Assembly (NCBI GenBank): GCA_030549495.1
Contig: JAUIRK010000127.1
Span: 275,586-339,585 of the forward strand
DNA length: 64,000 bases
Origin: Nectonema munidae
Lineage: Eukaryota; Nematomorpha; Nectonematoida; Nectonematidae
Direction: 5' to 3'
Shown: piece by piece, positions 24,241 to 35,516 of the stretch
How positions within the stretch are numbered: the first letter of the stretch is position 1
Layout: every line of letters starts with the position of its first letter
Notes under the pieces: model-generated
What the model was told of the DNA's origin: nothing
The model's input: the letters and a program-made list of their open reading frames with translations, nothing else
Databases searched by the model: none
Made by a program: the position numbers and the translations under genes

Positions 24241-24247
24241 TTTTCAG

Positions 24248-24334
24248 CCCAACTTGCTACAATACATTTGCAATAATGAGTGCAAGTGATGCTTTGCAAA
24301 GTGCTTTATTGATGGTTTCGCAAGACCATATGAG
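24248..24334 (+). other. Candidate first coding exon of an unidentified gene
   Basis: An 87-bp segment is bounded by an acceptor (CTCTTTTTCAG ending 24247) and a donor (GTAAAT at 24335). It contains an ATG at 24276 and stays open to the donor, giving 19 codons of mixed composition (MSASDALQSALLMVSQDHM) unlike the low-complexity frames around it. I do not recognise the protein, and no second exon was found within 3 kb. Confidence 0.3.
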
Positions 24335-27300
24335 GTAAATATGGGATGCAATAAAAAAGCAAGCAATTGCATATAAAATATACAAAGCATACGTGGTTTT
24401 GCCAGACTATTATATATTTTGTTTACATAATTTGTGAAATTTAAGAATCCTATTTCAAGTCAAGTTTTTAGTAGTTACATTTAATAATATGATAGATTAA
24501 TAAAAATATTAAATTTCATAGAAATTGTTCACTTGAAGCCCATATTAGTGGTCAGGCAAGAACACCCAAGATAATAAAAAATCAAGAAAAGTATATAGGG
24601 CATGAAATGCATCCGTGATTTTTCAAACTACTATATATCTTTAACATCGATGAAATTAAAAAATCATACTTCCAATACCAAAGAACTTTTTAAGGTATTT
24701 TACTATATTGTGTTCTTCTAAATTCAGCAATCTAATTTGGCATATTATTTTCTTGACACATACAAAATACTTAAAAAATGCTATTATTCACGTTTGATAT
24801 TCTGTTAAAACTTTCTTGGATCGATTTAATTATGTATAAAAGTTTTTTAATACATCCATTTTGAGGACCCAAATTTTCAGAGCCTCAATTCAATAAAATA
24901 AATCTTTAATTTTTCTAATTTTTAATGTGACGTGGTACATTAATGTGTCGTTTTTCAAAGAGGTTTGGGAATGCACATTTTTGTAAGTACCGGATGCGAA
25001 CGTGAAACTTTTATTTTGTTCAGAGAGTGTTGGGCATATATTTGCGCACTTTTAATATTTTCTCAGGCATACAGGGCCAAAGCAAAGAAAGGAAGAATAT
25101 TATAAATGTGCGTGGCTTATCGGATGTTTGCATAGATTCTAGGCGATCAACTGAAGAAGAAAATAAAACTTTTAGATATTACAAAAGTTGTTATTTCTTG
25201 AGAAACTAGGTTTGTTATTTTTGTATTCTATTTGGAATATTCAAAATCCTTCACTTAATGTGGAATAATAAAGCCCCGGCTATCCGTTATCTACAGTTGC
25301 GAATTTATATATTCGCAAAAAAATTTGATAAAGTCCAAAATTCAAAAAACGCGCTGATTACAACATTCTGGGATATCTGACAGAGGGCAATAAAGATAGC
25401 AAATCTCGATCCGGGCAATAGTCAGTAGTTAATCCAATAAAAAAACAAAAAAACTTATTTGTAAAGTGTTTTGTATCTTTCTTTTCTAAATGTTAAGTTT
25501 TTATTGTTGGGTTGATCGAACCGGATGTTTAATGCAACATTCTGGTATATATGTAATTCACATTGCCACCGAAACATCATGCATATTCCAAAGAAACTAA
25601 ACGTGTCAGAAAGTAGTCACTCTTGAATAAAAAAGGTGAACAAGCTTTGTTATATTAAAACAGGGACAGAAAAAACAACTGTAGCTCATCAGTTTGCGGT
25701 TAATTAAAGCACGAATCAATCGATTCAAAGTGGTGAGAAAGTGATTAGAGAACGTGCTGCTACAAGAGTAAGCAAAAAAATTTAAAAAAAAATTATAAAA
25801 AAACAAAAAATCAGCGCATGATAAAGAAGGAATGCGTTCTATCTTTGTGGATTCCTGACAAGAAGGAAGGTGGAAACTTTTTTAAATTACTCTACGTCAT
25901 AATTTCCGAAACTTTTACAGACGCGGGACTATTATTGTTTTGAATTTTTTTGAAGAACTCTAATACTATTATATGGTCATAATGTATTTAATTTTTCTTT
26001 ATTTTTATATCGATTTTATAATACTTTATAGGCTATCGACGCCAAAGTGTGTAAGCCCAGAGGATAACATTTAATATTATATAATAGAGCAATGTAAGAG
26101 CAATGACAAGTTGACAACTCTTTTTAGAAGTTATTTACTAACTGTGAGAATGTCTTTATTGAAATTTTATACTTAAAATTTTTCCACCTAATCCCAATCA
26201 CTCTTTGGTGCAATATCAGTGTTTCCCGAAATCTACTCTGGAAACTTCTGTTCTATGCGATAATCTTAGCAATTTAATAAAATGAATAAAATATATGACC
26301 TATTTAACCTTGATGATGCCCGTAATTACAATACTACGTGTTAAATTTTATTATACAATATCGTGAAATAAGGCCATGAAAATACGAATAAGAGATTAGG
26401 TGAAATAAGCCGTAATGCCCCATACTAAAATAATGCTTTGTTGTGAGTTGACCATACCACAGCGAGGGAGCGGATCCGAATGGATATAGCTAAGAAATGT
26501 ATAATAATATCGTTTTAAATGTCGTAGTAGTGGATACAAATTATGAGGCCTTATCTCCTGTGTTTAATGTTTAGTTTTCAGAAGACATATCTGTAACAAT
26601 AAAATGAATATCATTCTTGCATTTGCCATTAAAAAAGCTGTATAATTAGGATTATTAGGATATTATATAAACAAATCACATCGTTGAGGATATACAAATC
26701 TATAAAAACGGTATCTAATTGACTTTAGGTATCATGTTCATGTTAGGACGGGTTGATTGACAAAGATTGTATGATATATTTTTTTGATATCATATGAAAC
26801 ATCTTACCAAATAGGGTAACATATCCTGAAAAACTATTTCTGTAAAAAAAAACTCTATATTAATGCTTTAGTTATTTTGATCAATTACCTCGAAATAAGC
26901 AAGAATACGTCACATTCCAAATGTTTTTCAAGGTATCCAGAAAATTCTAGTTGGTCTAATGTATACGCAAATTGATTTGTATAAACTTTTCCCTAAAAAT
27001 AATGTGGTTCTTTATGTAACAAAATAAAATTTAAAACGCCTGAAGGCATTACAAAATAGGGTTCGTTCGATACATATCTCAATCCAACTCCATTTTTCAA
27101 CATGATGTTTTTAGCCTAAAAATTTTAATAAAATTTATACTTGTAACAAAATAACGTAAAAATAAAATAATGCGTATTATGACTTTGAAACTTTACTTCT
27201 ATTAGATAAATTGGACTCATATTCCAACATAAATTTCAATTCAAATAAAAGTTTAGCAGACAAATATAATATGAACTATTCTATGATATGAACTGTGTTG

Positions 27301-27770
27301 AATGGCGATATTTAAAGATCATAGATAAGGTTGATTAACATTTGGCGTGCTGGACTGTACATTCAATAAACGTATTATTATTAAATGGTTGAATTAGATA
27401 GTTAGTTAGACATAACAAGTTTAGTGAAATAGTTGATTTGTAAAATTATAAAAATTATTTGTTTCCTTGTTAGTTCGATAGCGTTTTTTTTTAGTTAACA
27501 TGTCACATGGCTGATGATTAGCTAGTTATTGAAGTAGTTTAATTTTTAATATGGTTAAAAAATGTTCCATTTCAAAAAGTAATATCATGAGCAATTTCTG
27601 TGATTTAAGTGTATTGACAATGGTTATCTAAGTTATTGAAGCCCAGTAACTTAACAAATCTTACACACGCCCCGAGTATAAATATGGAATCTATTTAATA
27701 TTGTCTCATAAACTCAGAAAATCTAGACATTTCATTATATAAATAATTTCAAAATTGATTATACACTAAA
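24335..27770. other. AT-rich DNA, no gene recognised
   Basis: Many short frames, none with a recognisable domain. This is the longest stretch in the window with no identified transposon. Confidence 0.4.
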
Positions 27771-27771
27771 A

Positions 27772-29540
27772 CAGTGCTTCCCAACCTTTTTTACACGGTG
27801 GCACACTAATGAGCTCTTATTTTCGCGGCACACCTATAACAAAAACTGAATATTTTTGAGTTATAAAGCCTTTTTTTGCAATAAATTTTTTTGACTATAT
27901 ATATCAACAAAATCCGAATTTCTTTCTTTCCAAAATTTGTTATATGTAAAATCATTATAACATATAATAATTATTTTTTAATGATAAAGGAGATCATATA
28001 AGGAAAATTTATACATAAAACATATCCAGTATTCAGTACCGGGTATAGAATAATAAGGTGAATGTCAATGGGACAGTTGTGCCTGGTGTTTCCTTCCTAC
28101 TAATGCCATATGTAAGAGAGACATACTCTTAACTCTTCTTTAAAGTTTTAAAGTCTTTTACGTTTTTTTATTTTTAATGTTGTTTAGGTAAGAAAACCCC
28201 AGCTCACATAGGTACGAAGTTGAGAATTGCAGTAAGACTTTGATAGGCTTTTTTACTTAAAGTTGGATACTCTTCCATAACAAAAATCCAAAAGACGTCT
28301 AATGGCATTTGTACGTACTTCAATTTGAGTCCACGATCACTGCAAATGCTTGCTAATTCTTCCTCTTCACATAACTCAAAATTGAAAAATAGATAAATCT
28401 AAGAAAGGATTGCGAATCCAATCAAATTCTTCAATGCTGATTGAGGGAAAATATTCTTCAATTTTATTTTCTAAACATGTCAAATGCTCACTAATAATGG
28501 AAATCATCTTGGTAATGCGGATTTTGCAAACTGATGGAAACACATCCAAATCGCCTACCTTAATTCTATTCCACAATAACGCAATTTTTTTCTTAAAAGT
28601 AACTAATTTATCCGTTGCTGTAAGAATATTATCATTTCTGCCTTGCATATTGCTGTTCAGGCTATTGAAATATCCAAATATTTCACTTAAGTACTCTATT
28701 TTGGACATCCATCATTCATTTTTAATCGAATTACAAAGTCTATCAAGTTTTTCATTATCAAACAATAAAAAGTTCTTTCTGAAGCTATTTACGTCAGATA
28801 GCACTTTTCCTTTCGACAACTATCTTATTTCTGTGTGCAATACTAAACGAATAAGTTCAGAATCCATATCCTTGCACAACAACTCAAAAATTCTGGACTT
28901 CATCGGTCGAGTTTTTATGAAATTTACCATTTCAATCACTTGATCCAACACTTCCTTTAGTTCATTTTGTGTTATCTTTGAAACTAAAACTTCTCTGTGT
29001 AAAAACCATGTGTTCGAACGATGTTATAATTCTGTTTTTCCACTAAAAATGCGAAAACTTTTACAGAGCCAACCATTGCTGGTGCTAGAAATTTATTAAT
29101 TATTGCATCTTCATGAATGACACGTATAAATGCAATTGAAAGGGCATGATTATAGATGTCAGTGGATTCATCGATTTTGGGAGCAAATAGAGTATTTTGA
29201 AGTTTGACTATTAGACTTCCTCAATATTATCAAACAAATCAAGAATCCTTCTCTGAATTGTATTATTTGAAAGATGGATCTTGCTAATTTTCTGTTCGGT
29301 CTTATCACTAAGCATAATTTTCACAATTTTTTATCATGATGGAAGGATCATTGATTCTAGAAGAACATGAGACTTCTATTAAATTTTTTGTAAAATATAG
29401 TATGGTTTTAAAAGTTTCAAAAAATATCCGCTGTGAAAAAATCCCACGACATTGGAGAACAGATGATATTACCTTGCAGCACAGATATCATATTGAATGT
29501 GCTAAGAAGTTCTGAACTTGCAAATTTGAAGCATACCTTG
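27772..29540 (-). mobile_element. Decayed hAT element (ZBED5/SPIN-like)
   Basis: The terminus CAGTGCTTCCCAACC at 27772 is followed by ACGGTGGCACACTAA, a common hAT end. It lies downstream of a minus-strand transposase fossil, as expected for one element. The opposite terminus was not found, so the element is probably truncated or invaded near 29.5-30.5 kb. Confidence 0.7.
28376..29540 (-). pseudogene. hAT transposase fossil, ZBED5-like
   Basis: Minus-strand blocks in order match ZBED5-type hAT proteins. KIDESTDIYNHALSIAFIR near 29180 corresponds to the D-ESTD region. A degenerate T-H-G-F-Y-T-E segment near 29010 stands where THCFLHREAL is expected. A MSKIEYLSEIFGYFNSLN frame at 28708 continues through NMQGRNDNILTATDK and FPSISIEEFDWIRNPF to 28376. 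The last block is open for 110 codons; the rest has many stops. No BED finger was found upstream. The plus-strand frame at 28410-28943 is only its antisense shadow. Confidence 0.78.
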
Positions 29541-30200
29541 TTGTTAAATGATACCGTAAGAAGGCAAATAGGAGAGATGTCTGATGATATATTAGGTTGT
29601 TTTTATTGATTTAGGATTCGATTTTCAACTTTTTTGCAATTCAGCTTGATGAATTAGTTAACTTATAGAAGAAATCGCCGATAACAAATCTTCAAATTGA
29701 TGTCGAACTCAAAGTCAAAAATTGGACTAACAAAAGTATACCTTTTCTAGAGAATCTTCTATGTCATCAGCACTCAGGCCATCCCTGCCAACACAAATCT
29801 CTATTGTGTGTATTCCTAAAATTGTTTAGTAGTTTAATTTTTTTAGTTGCCGGTATCGCACCTAAGACACCAATAATCTTCCATAGGTGGAAGTGTTAGG
29901 GATAGTAACGATTGGGAATCCAACCCAGACCAACTTAATCGAGACCCTGCACTCCCGCTACTAGTGCCATCTGCCAACATTTTTGAAAAGTTTATATAGC
30001 TCTAATAAAACTAGATTCATTATGCAATTTACTAGCAAGAAATAAAATACGTCTAATATAAATCTGTATAGCGCTTTCTTTAGATGTAGCTTTAGATCTA
30101 CACTGGGAAGTAAATCGGTCTGAGGGCTGATTTAAGATTTGGAAAACCAATGTTTTTTTGTTTTGGAGTTATGTACTTTTATAAAACATGAACAAAATAA
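29540..30200. other. Junction DNA between two fossils
   Basis: Contains a GC-richer patch at 29870-29985. No family assigned. It may be the linker of the fossil to its right. Confidence 0.3.
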
Positions 30201-30465
30201 CTTCAACCACTGTGGTTTTACTGTTCCCTCCGCATCATCGTCACTCCAAAACACATAACATTTTTATCCATTGCCTTAATTCTTCCACATAGGCTGAACA
30301 AACTATATTAGGAGCCCTTTTTTGGTCGTCTAGCTTAACACCAAAATAAGCATAATAGGCTTTTTTAACGAACTCTCTAACATTTTTTTATCGTTTTTTG
30401 TTAACAAATTCACCACAGATATAGCAAAAATTGTTTGGACAATTTAAACAGGATCTTAAATTCAT
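30200..30465 (-). pseudogene. N-terminal fragment, same family as 20.2-21.8 kb
   Basis: From ATG 30465 the minus strand reads a short cysteine segment, then CPNNFCYICGEF. After a stop and frame change comes FVKKAYYAYFGVKLDDQ, and then VEELRQWIK. These align with the FCYICG, YFAYFGVKLGDQD and VEQLRQWSK blocks of the copy at 20.2 kb. The C-terminal half is missing, and the hAT fossil lies downstream in the same orientation. This is a truncated second copy of the repeated family. Confidence 0.7.
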
Positions 30466-30479
30466 TTTAATAAAAAAAC

Positions 30480-31428
30480 TTTTTTAAGACTGTATAAATA
30501 TAAATAAATATAAAAGATATTAATAAAACAAAATATAATTAATAATATAAGAAGAGATAAATGACCTACCTCAAATATAAAAAATCCTGACGTGCCACAA
30601 CAATTTCAATGGTAAATTCGAAAAAAGCATGTCATAATTGATAGAAAATACCTGTTATACTCAAAACAATTTTTTCATTACAGGCTTGTGAAATAGAAAA
30701 ATCAATTATCTATTGATCACTTTCTAAAAAATGTACACTTTGCTCATTCTAAGTTTCAACTATACGAAAAGTCTCTCGTGGATGAACGAAAAAGCAGCTG
30801 AATTTCGATTTATTTTAAGTTGTTGCTGGAATAAATTACGCTTTCCTGAAATAAATTAGGTCCTTGTTGCATTTGATTACACAAGCGAATTAAATCGGGA
30901 ATTTACAAATATTATTTCCCGTAAGTACGTTTTTATCATTATAGACTAAAAAACAAAAATATTGAAAATTAAATATTTTTTGATTGTACTATTCAATATA
31001 AATACATTTTAAAAGAGACTAATTATAAAAAATATTTAAAATTTTTTTAAAAATATCATATATAAAATTTTAAATATAATTTCAAAATTGGGCTTTTGGT
31101 ACGAATAATTTGGTGCCCTAGTCATATGACTCTATTTTCTTATTAATATTTTATTGCAAAAGATAAACTGTCATTGATAAAACGTTGACATCTTAGTAAG
31201 TCGTTTTCCTGTTATCGCCATCGTGAGAAAGCGTTTTTATCCTACTTTATTGAAAAAAATGATTATAAGTTTATCAATTTTTCTTGTCTATCTCATCTGA
31301 GAAAACATTTAAACCAAAGAATCGGAAAATTTTGCAATCAACATTACTTGAGCACAAAATACTCTTACAAATATGATAGTGAAACTTTTTCGTGGTTAAA
31401 TGGGTACTCCTGGTGCAAGTAATTTCCA
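30480..31428. other. AT-rich DNA, nothing recognised
   Basis: No domain or element end found before the CACTA-like terminus at 31429. Confidence 0.45.
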
Positions 31429-31558
31429 CACTGTAAAAAGTGCGTTTAGAGTTTAAACATGTTTTAATGTGTTTATGAGTTTAATTTCTAAACACTACGT
31501 CATTTTCAGTGTTTTTGAGTCCTCTTTCTCTTATGTTTAGACAACACGTGTTTACACT

Positions 31559-32340
31559 TTGAAGATAATCTATGAGAAACTAGAAGCTTATCGACTCAAA
31601 GTCGCAAGAAAGCTAGATTTACTGCATGCGTGTTACATTGTACACAGTCAATATACATATATGTGTATATGCACAGTGTATTCTTACACTATGCATATGT
31701 ATGAATTAACATTTGTCATCGATTTTCACATCTGTTTTGATTATTTTGTTTCTCCCTCCATCACACATCTCTTTTCATTTGCTACATTCTCATTTTCAAA
31801 AAGCCTTCTCGTTTCATTTGATCTCCTACTTTTTTTGGATTTCCTTCCAGCTATAATTTCACTCAACTTCTTTTTTCAAGAGGGTATTTTACAAAAATTC
31901 AACTCAATTTTACAAGTTTTTTGTGTCTTATTTTTTGAATTTTGTTTTCGTTATTGTTTTAGGCAAAAACTAAATAATAATCTTTCAATAAAAACTTTTA
32001 AAAAAAGTTTAATTTATTTGGTTAAAACTTTATTTGTGCACAATAATTCTGTGATGTATAATTACCTAACTTCTCTTTTATAGAATAAAATAAGAATAAA
32101 TATAATCTTTTATAGAGAAGTTTAATAGAATAAAAGTATCTTTTATTTTATTAACAAAAGTGATAAGCTTTTATATTTTCTTTGAATATTTCAGTTCCTC
32201 ATTTTTATGCTTTAAATTTTTTGACTATTTTGCATTTTGTTAGATTAGTTAATTATATAAAAAATTTATGTTAATATGAAAAATCTGAAATTAAAATTTA
32301 AAAAATATATTGTATTAAGTTTAAAATAATATATATGGGC
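31559..32340. other. Left non-coding arm of the CACTA-like element
   Basis: AT-rich. A 174-codon frame at 31559-32083 is F/Y/L-rich without a recognisable domain. I read it as part of the 5' non-coding arm, possibly including an untranslated first exon whose intron would end at 33037. Confidence 0.4.
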
Positions 32341-32382
32341 AATGACAGATCTAGGAGGAGAATAATACACCTGCCACCAGCA

Positions 32383-32520
32383 CAGTTGCGTAGCCAAAAA
32401 ATGGAAGTTGGGGGGGGGGGGGGCATGCAAGGAATTTAGGGGGGGGGGGGGGTAAGCATATTGGAAATAAAATTATTTGGGGGGGGGGGGGGGGGCACTG
32501 CCCCTCTGGCTACGCCACTG
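32383..32520. mobile_element. 138-bp hAT MITE with three G-runs
   Basis: The ends are CAGTTGCGTAGCCA and the inverse TGGCTACGCCACTG, matching at 13 of 14 positions. The same 8 bp, CACCAGCA, lies immediately outside both ends (32375-32382 and 32521-32528): a perfect hAT-type target duplication. The interior holds three long G-runs (about 32415-32428, 32440-32452 and 32479-32495) able to form G-quadruplexes, plus a GGGGGCACTGCCCC hairpin at the right. It has no coding sequence and is nested in the left arm of the CACTA-like element. Confidence 0.9.
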
Positions 32521-33042
32521 CACCAGCACTGACAATGAAAAATTGTTCTTATCTTTTTAGATTATTACAGAATTTTTGGTTTTTTCTTTTTAATTTTTAA
32601 TTTAATCAATATTTAAACTAACTGCGGTCTTGCCTCAATATAGAGTAGTTTTTAGAGTTTAAAAACACTTTTCGGTATAGGAATTTTATAGAGTTTTTTA
32701 TGTATACCCCACCCCTCCCCTGCCAAAAATTTCTCATTACGCGACTGTATATTGAACTTGGTTTTGGGTTTGAATATTTTACAGAAATTAAAATAATGGC
32801 CACACTGATTTTATATTACCTATTTATGTTTTTAAACTTAGTTCGGATTTCCACGATTTATTTCCAGATTATCTTTAAATCTTTCAAATTTTGTTAAGAA
32901 TTTTTTTAAATATGTAATTTTTACATTATCTTTGTATTTTATTTGCCTCGATATTTTAAAAAACTTTTAAGAAAATAATATATTTTGTTATCAAACTAAG
33001 TTTAGTTTAAGCTTTGATCTGTTAAATTTATTTTCAGTTAAT

Positions 33043-35444
33043 ATGAAATGTTCAATCTGTACCTTTTTTACACCTTGTGAAGAAGAGTTCATATATCATG
33101 TTTTTTTCCGTCATCGACACGATAAAGATTTTTTTGTCAAATGCTCATCGAAAAACTGTTTTACTAAATTTTATTCTTATGAATCGTTTCGTAAACATTG
33201 CTCAAGAAAGCATTATTCCCATTTTTCTCACAATGTTTCGTCTAATGATGATATTTTGGATAATTTTGATGCTACGCCTTCCGAAGATTGCTTAGTTGAT
33301 ACTCGATTCAAAGACGCACTATTTTTGCTTAGGCTTAAATCAAGATTTTTGTTGAATCAATCATCGATTAATGAAATTATACCTTTAATTCGTAACTTAT
33401 TGAAAGAAAAGCTGGATCATATTGAAGAAAAGATCAAGAAACTGGGACTGTGTTCTCAAGATTTAGCAAAAATGGAGAAAAGTTTTGAGGTTGATTGCTT
33501 TAACGGGTTGGAGTCATCATTTTTACAACATAAATATTTTTCGAGAAATTTTAATTTAGTTGAAGGCAAGAAGGTCGTCATAGGAACAAAGAAGTTTATA
33601 ATTTCAACAAGCATAAAGTTTCTAAAGAAGTTTGTGCGTATTACGTGCCTTTTTTACAACAACTTCAAGTTTTACTTTTCCATAACAAAGTAAACTTTTT
33701 TGGAGCGGATGGATTTTTTAAAAGTCATATGAGTGATTTTTCCGATGGAGACTATTTTAAAAATCTGGACTTTGATGAAAAAGACACTTCTTTATATGTT
33801 GGTCTATATTATGATGACTTTGAGATCACTAATCCTCTAGGATCTCATAGAAAAAAACACAAAGTTTCTGTCTTTTATTGGACATTGCTTAATCTTCAGC
33901 CATGTTTACGTTTTACTTTACGATTCTCACAACTGTTAGCAGTAATCAAAACACAAAATTTGAAAAAGTTTGGTATTAGAAAAGTTTTGGAAAATTTCAA
34001 CGACGATATGAAAAAATTATCTGAAGGTGTAAACTTGAAAGTTAATGGAAGTATTCAAAGCGTTTATGGTATTCTTTATTGTGTTTTTGGGGACACACCC
34101 GCTGCGCAATATATTGGAGGTTTCAAAGAAGGCGTAAACTTTGCTAAGAAACCATGTAGAAATTGTGAAGTTGATACTTCTCAACTCATTAATAGTCTTT
34201 ACGGGACTCAATTCAGTTTGAGAAACGAAAGACAACATCGTATCAGATGTGAAGAAATGAAGAAGAAACCATTACATGAAAAGAAGTACTTCTCAAAAAT
34301 GTATGGTATCAACAATGAATCTGTCTTGGCACGTTTTCCTTATTTTAAAATTACAGAATGCATTTTACACGATCCAATGCATGTTCTTTTTGAAGGTGTT
34401 GTGAAGTTATCATTGCAGTTGATTCTAGAATTTTTTATTTATGTAAAAAGGTACTTTACACTAGAAACACTTAATTCTCTCATTTTAAGCTTTGATTATC
34501 CTCAAGAAATGTTGAATGATAAGCCACAAACTCTAGAAAAAAATTATTTGAAGTACACAAATGCCCTTCCTTTAACTTCAGTAGAAACAAAGAATTTCAT
34601 GCTTGTTTTACCTTTTTTAATATCCGGGTTTATTCCTAAAGAAGACAGAGTTTGGCAAAATTTTATAAAACTCATCAAGATATCACTACTTATAATTTCT
34701 CCTATTGCTTCTGATGTCACTTTAAACTTTTTGTTTGAACTAATTTATCAACATAATTCTTTTTTTTCTGAAACTTTTGGACATGTAACATTCCCTCCGA
34801 AATTTCATTACTTAACACACTTTCCAGAACAAATAAAAAAGTTTGGACCGGGCCGAAACCATTGGTGTTTACGGTTTGAGGCTAAGCACGCTGTTTTCAA
34901 GAATTTTAAGTGGAAGAACTTCAAATGTGTTGAAAAATCTTTATCATACTTCCATCAATACTGGATGTGTTTGAATTTTGTGGATAAAAGCTTATCTTTG
35001 AAACTTTTTAGTGAAGATATAGTAACAAATGAAAAGCGATCCTTAAATGGCGATGAAGATGCTGATTTAATTGACTTTATAATGCGAAGTCCAAGTTCGA
35101 TTAGGAGCGATATAAACATTTCATCAGTCAACTATGTTAAATTTAAATCAATTAATTATACGAAAAACAGTGTCTTAATTTACAGTGATATGAACAGTGA
35201 AACGCCAAAGTTTTGTAAAATTGAAAAGATTTATGTTTGCGATGATAGTGAAGTAATTTTTGTCTGCCAAAAACTTAAAGTAATTGAATTTGACTCCCAT
35301 TTAAATGCTTTTTTATGTGAAAAGATATCACAAAAAAGTTGTGTTAGTTTGCGAAATATTTTTTATAAATGGCCACAAAGTTCCTATTTTCATGGAATTT
35401 TTTTTTATGTTGTTTTAATAAATGTTGACTTCTGTTGGTCATAA
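33043..35444 (+). CDS. CACTA-like transposase with N-terminal C2H2 fingers (one frameshift)
   Basis: This is the presumed catalytic protein of the element. An acceptor (TTATTTTCAG) ends at 33037, just before ATG 33043. The first frame (to 33693) has two C2H2-like fingers: C3, C6, H19, H24 and C34, C39, H52, H57. A frame change between about 33550 and 33600 leads into the second frame, which is open to TAA 35442-35444. Counting from GTG 33645, it shows YYDDFEITNPLGS (D57/D58), NLQPCLR, GDTPAAQYIGGF (D150), KPCRNC, ILHDPMHVLFEG (D243) and HWCLRFEAKH (E412). The order D-D-(DxMH)-E and the NPLGS...NLPP layout resemble the Tnp2 transposases of CACTA elements; the exact catalytic set is inferred. 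The frameshift may be a lesion of this copy. Confidence 0.8.
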
Positions 35445-35516
35445 ATTTAAGCCACATCACATTAAATTTTTTAATTTTATAATATACTTTTTAGCGATTT
35501 TAAAAGGTTTAGATCA

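Noticed and set aside
28410-28943. 177-codon plus-strand frame
   Set aside because: It is antisense to the hAT transposase blocks and has no family features.
31559-32083. 174-codon frame in the CACTA-like left arm
   Set aside because: Composition is F/Y/L/S-rich as expected from T-rich DNA, no domain is visible, and it lies in the subterminal region.
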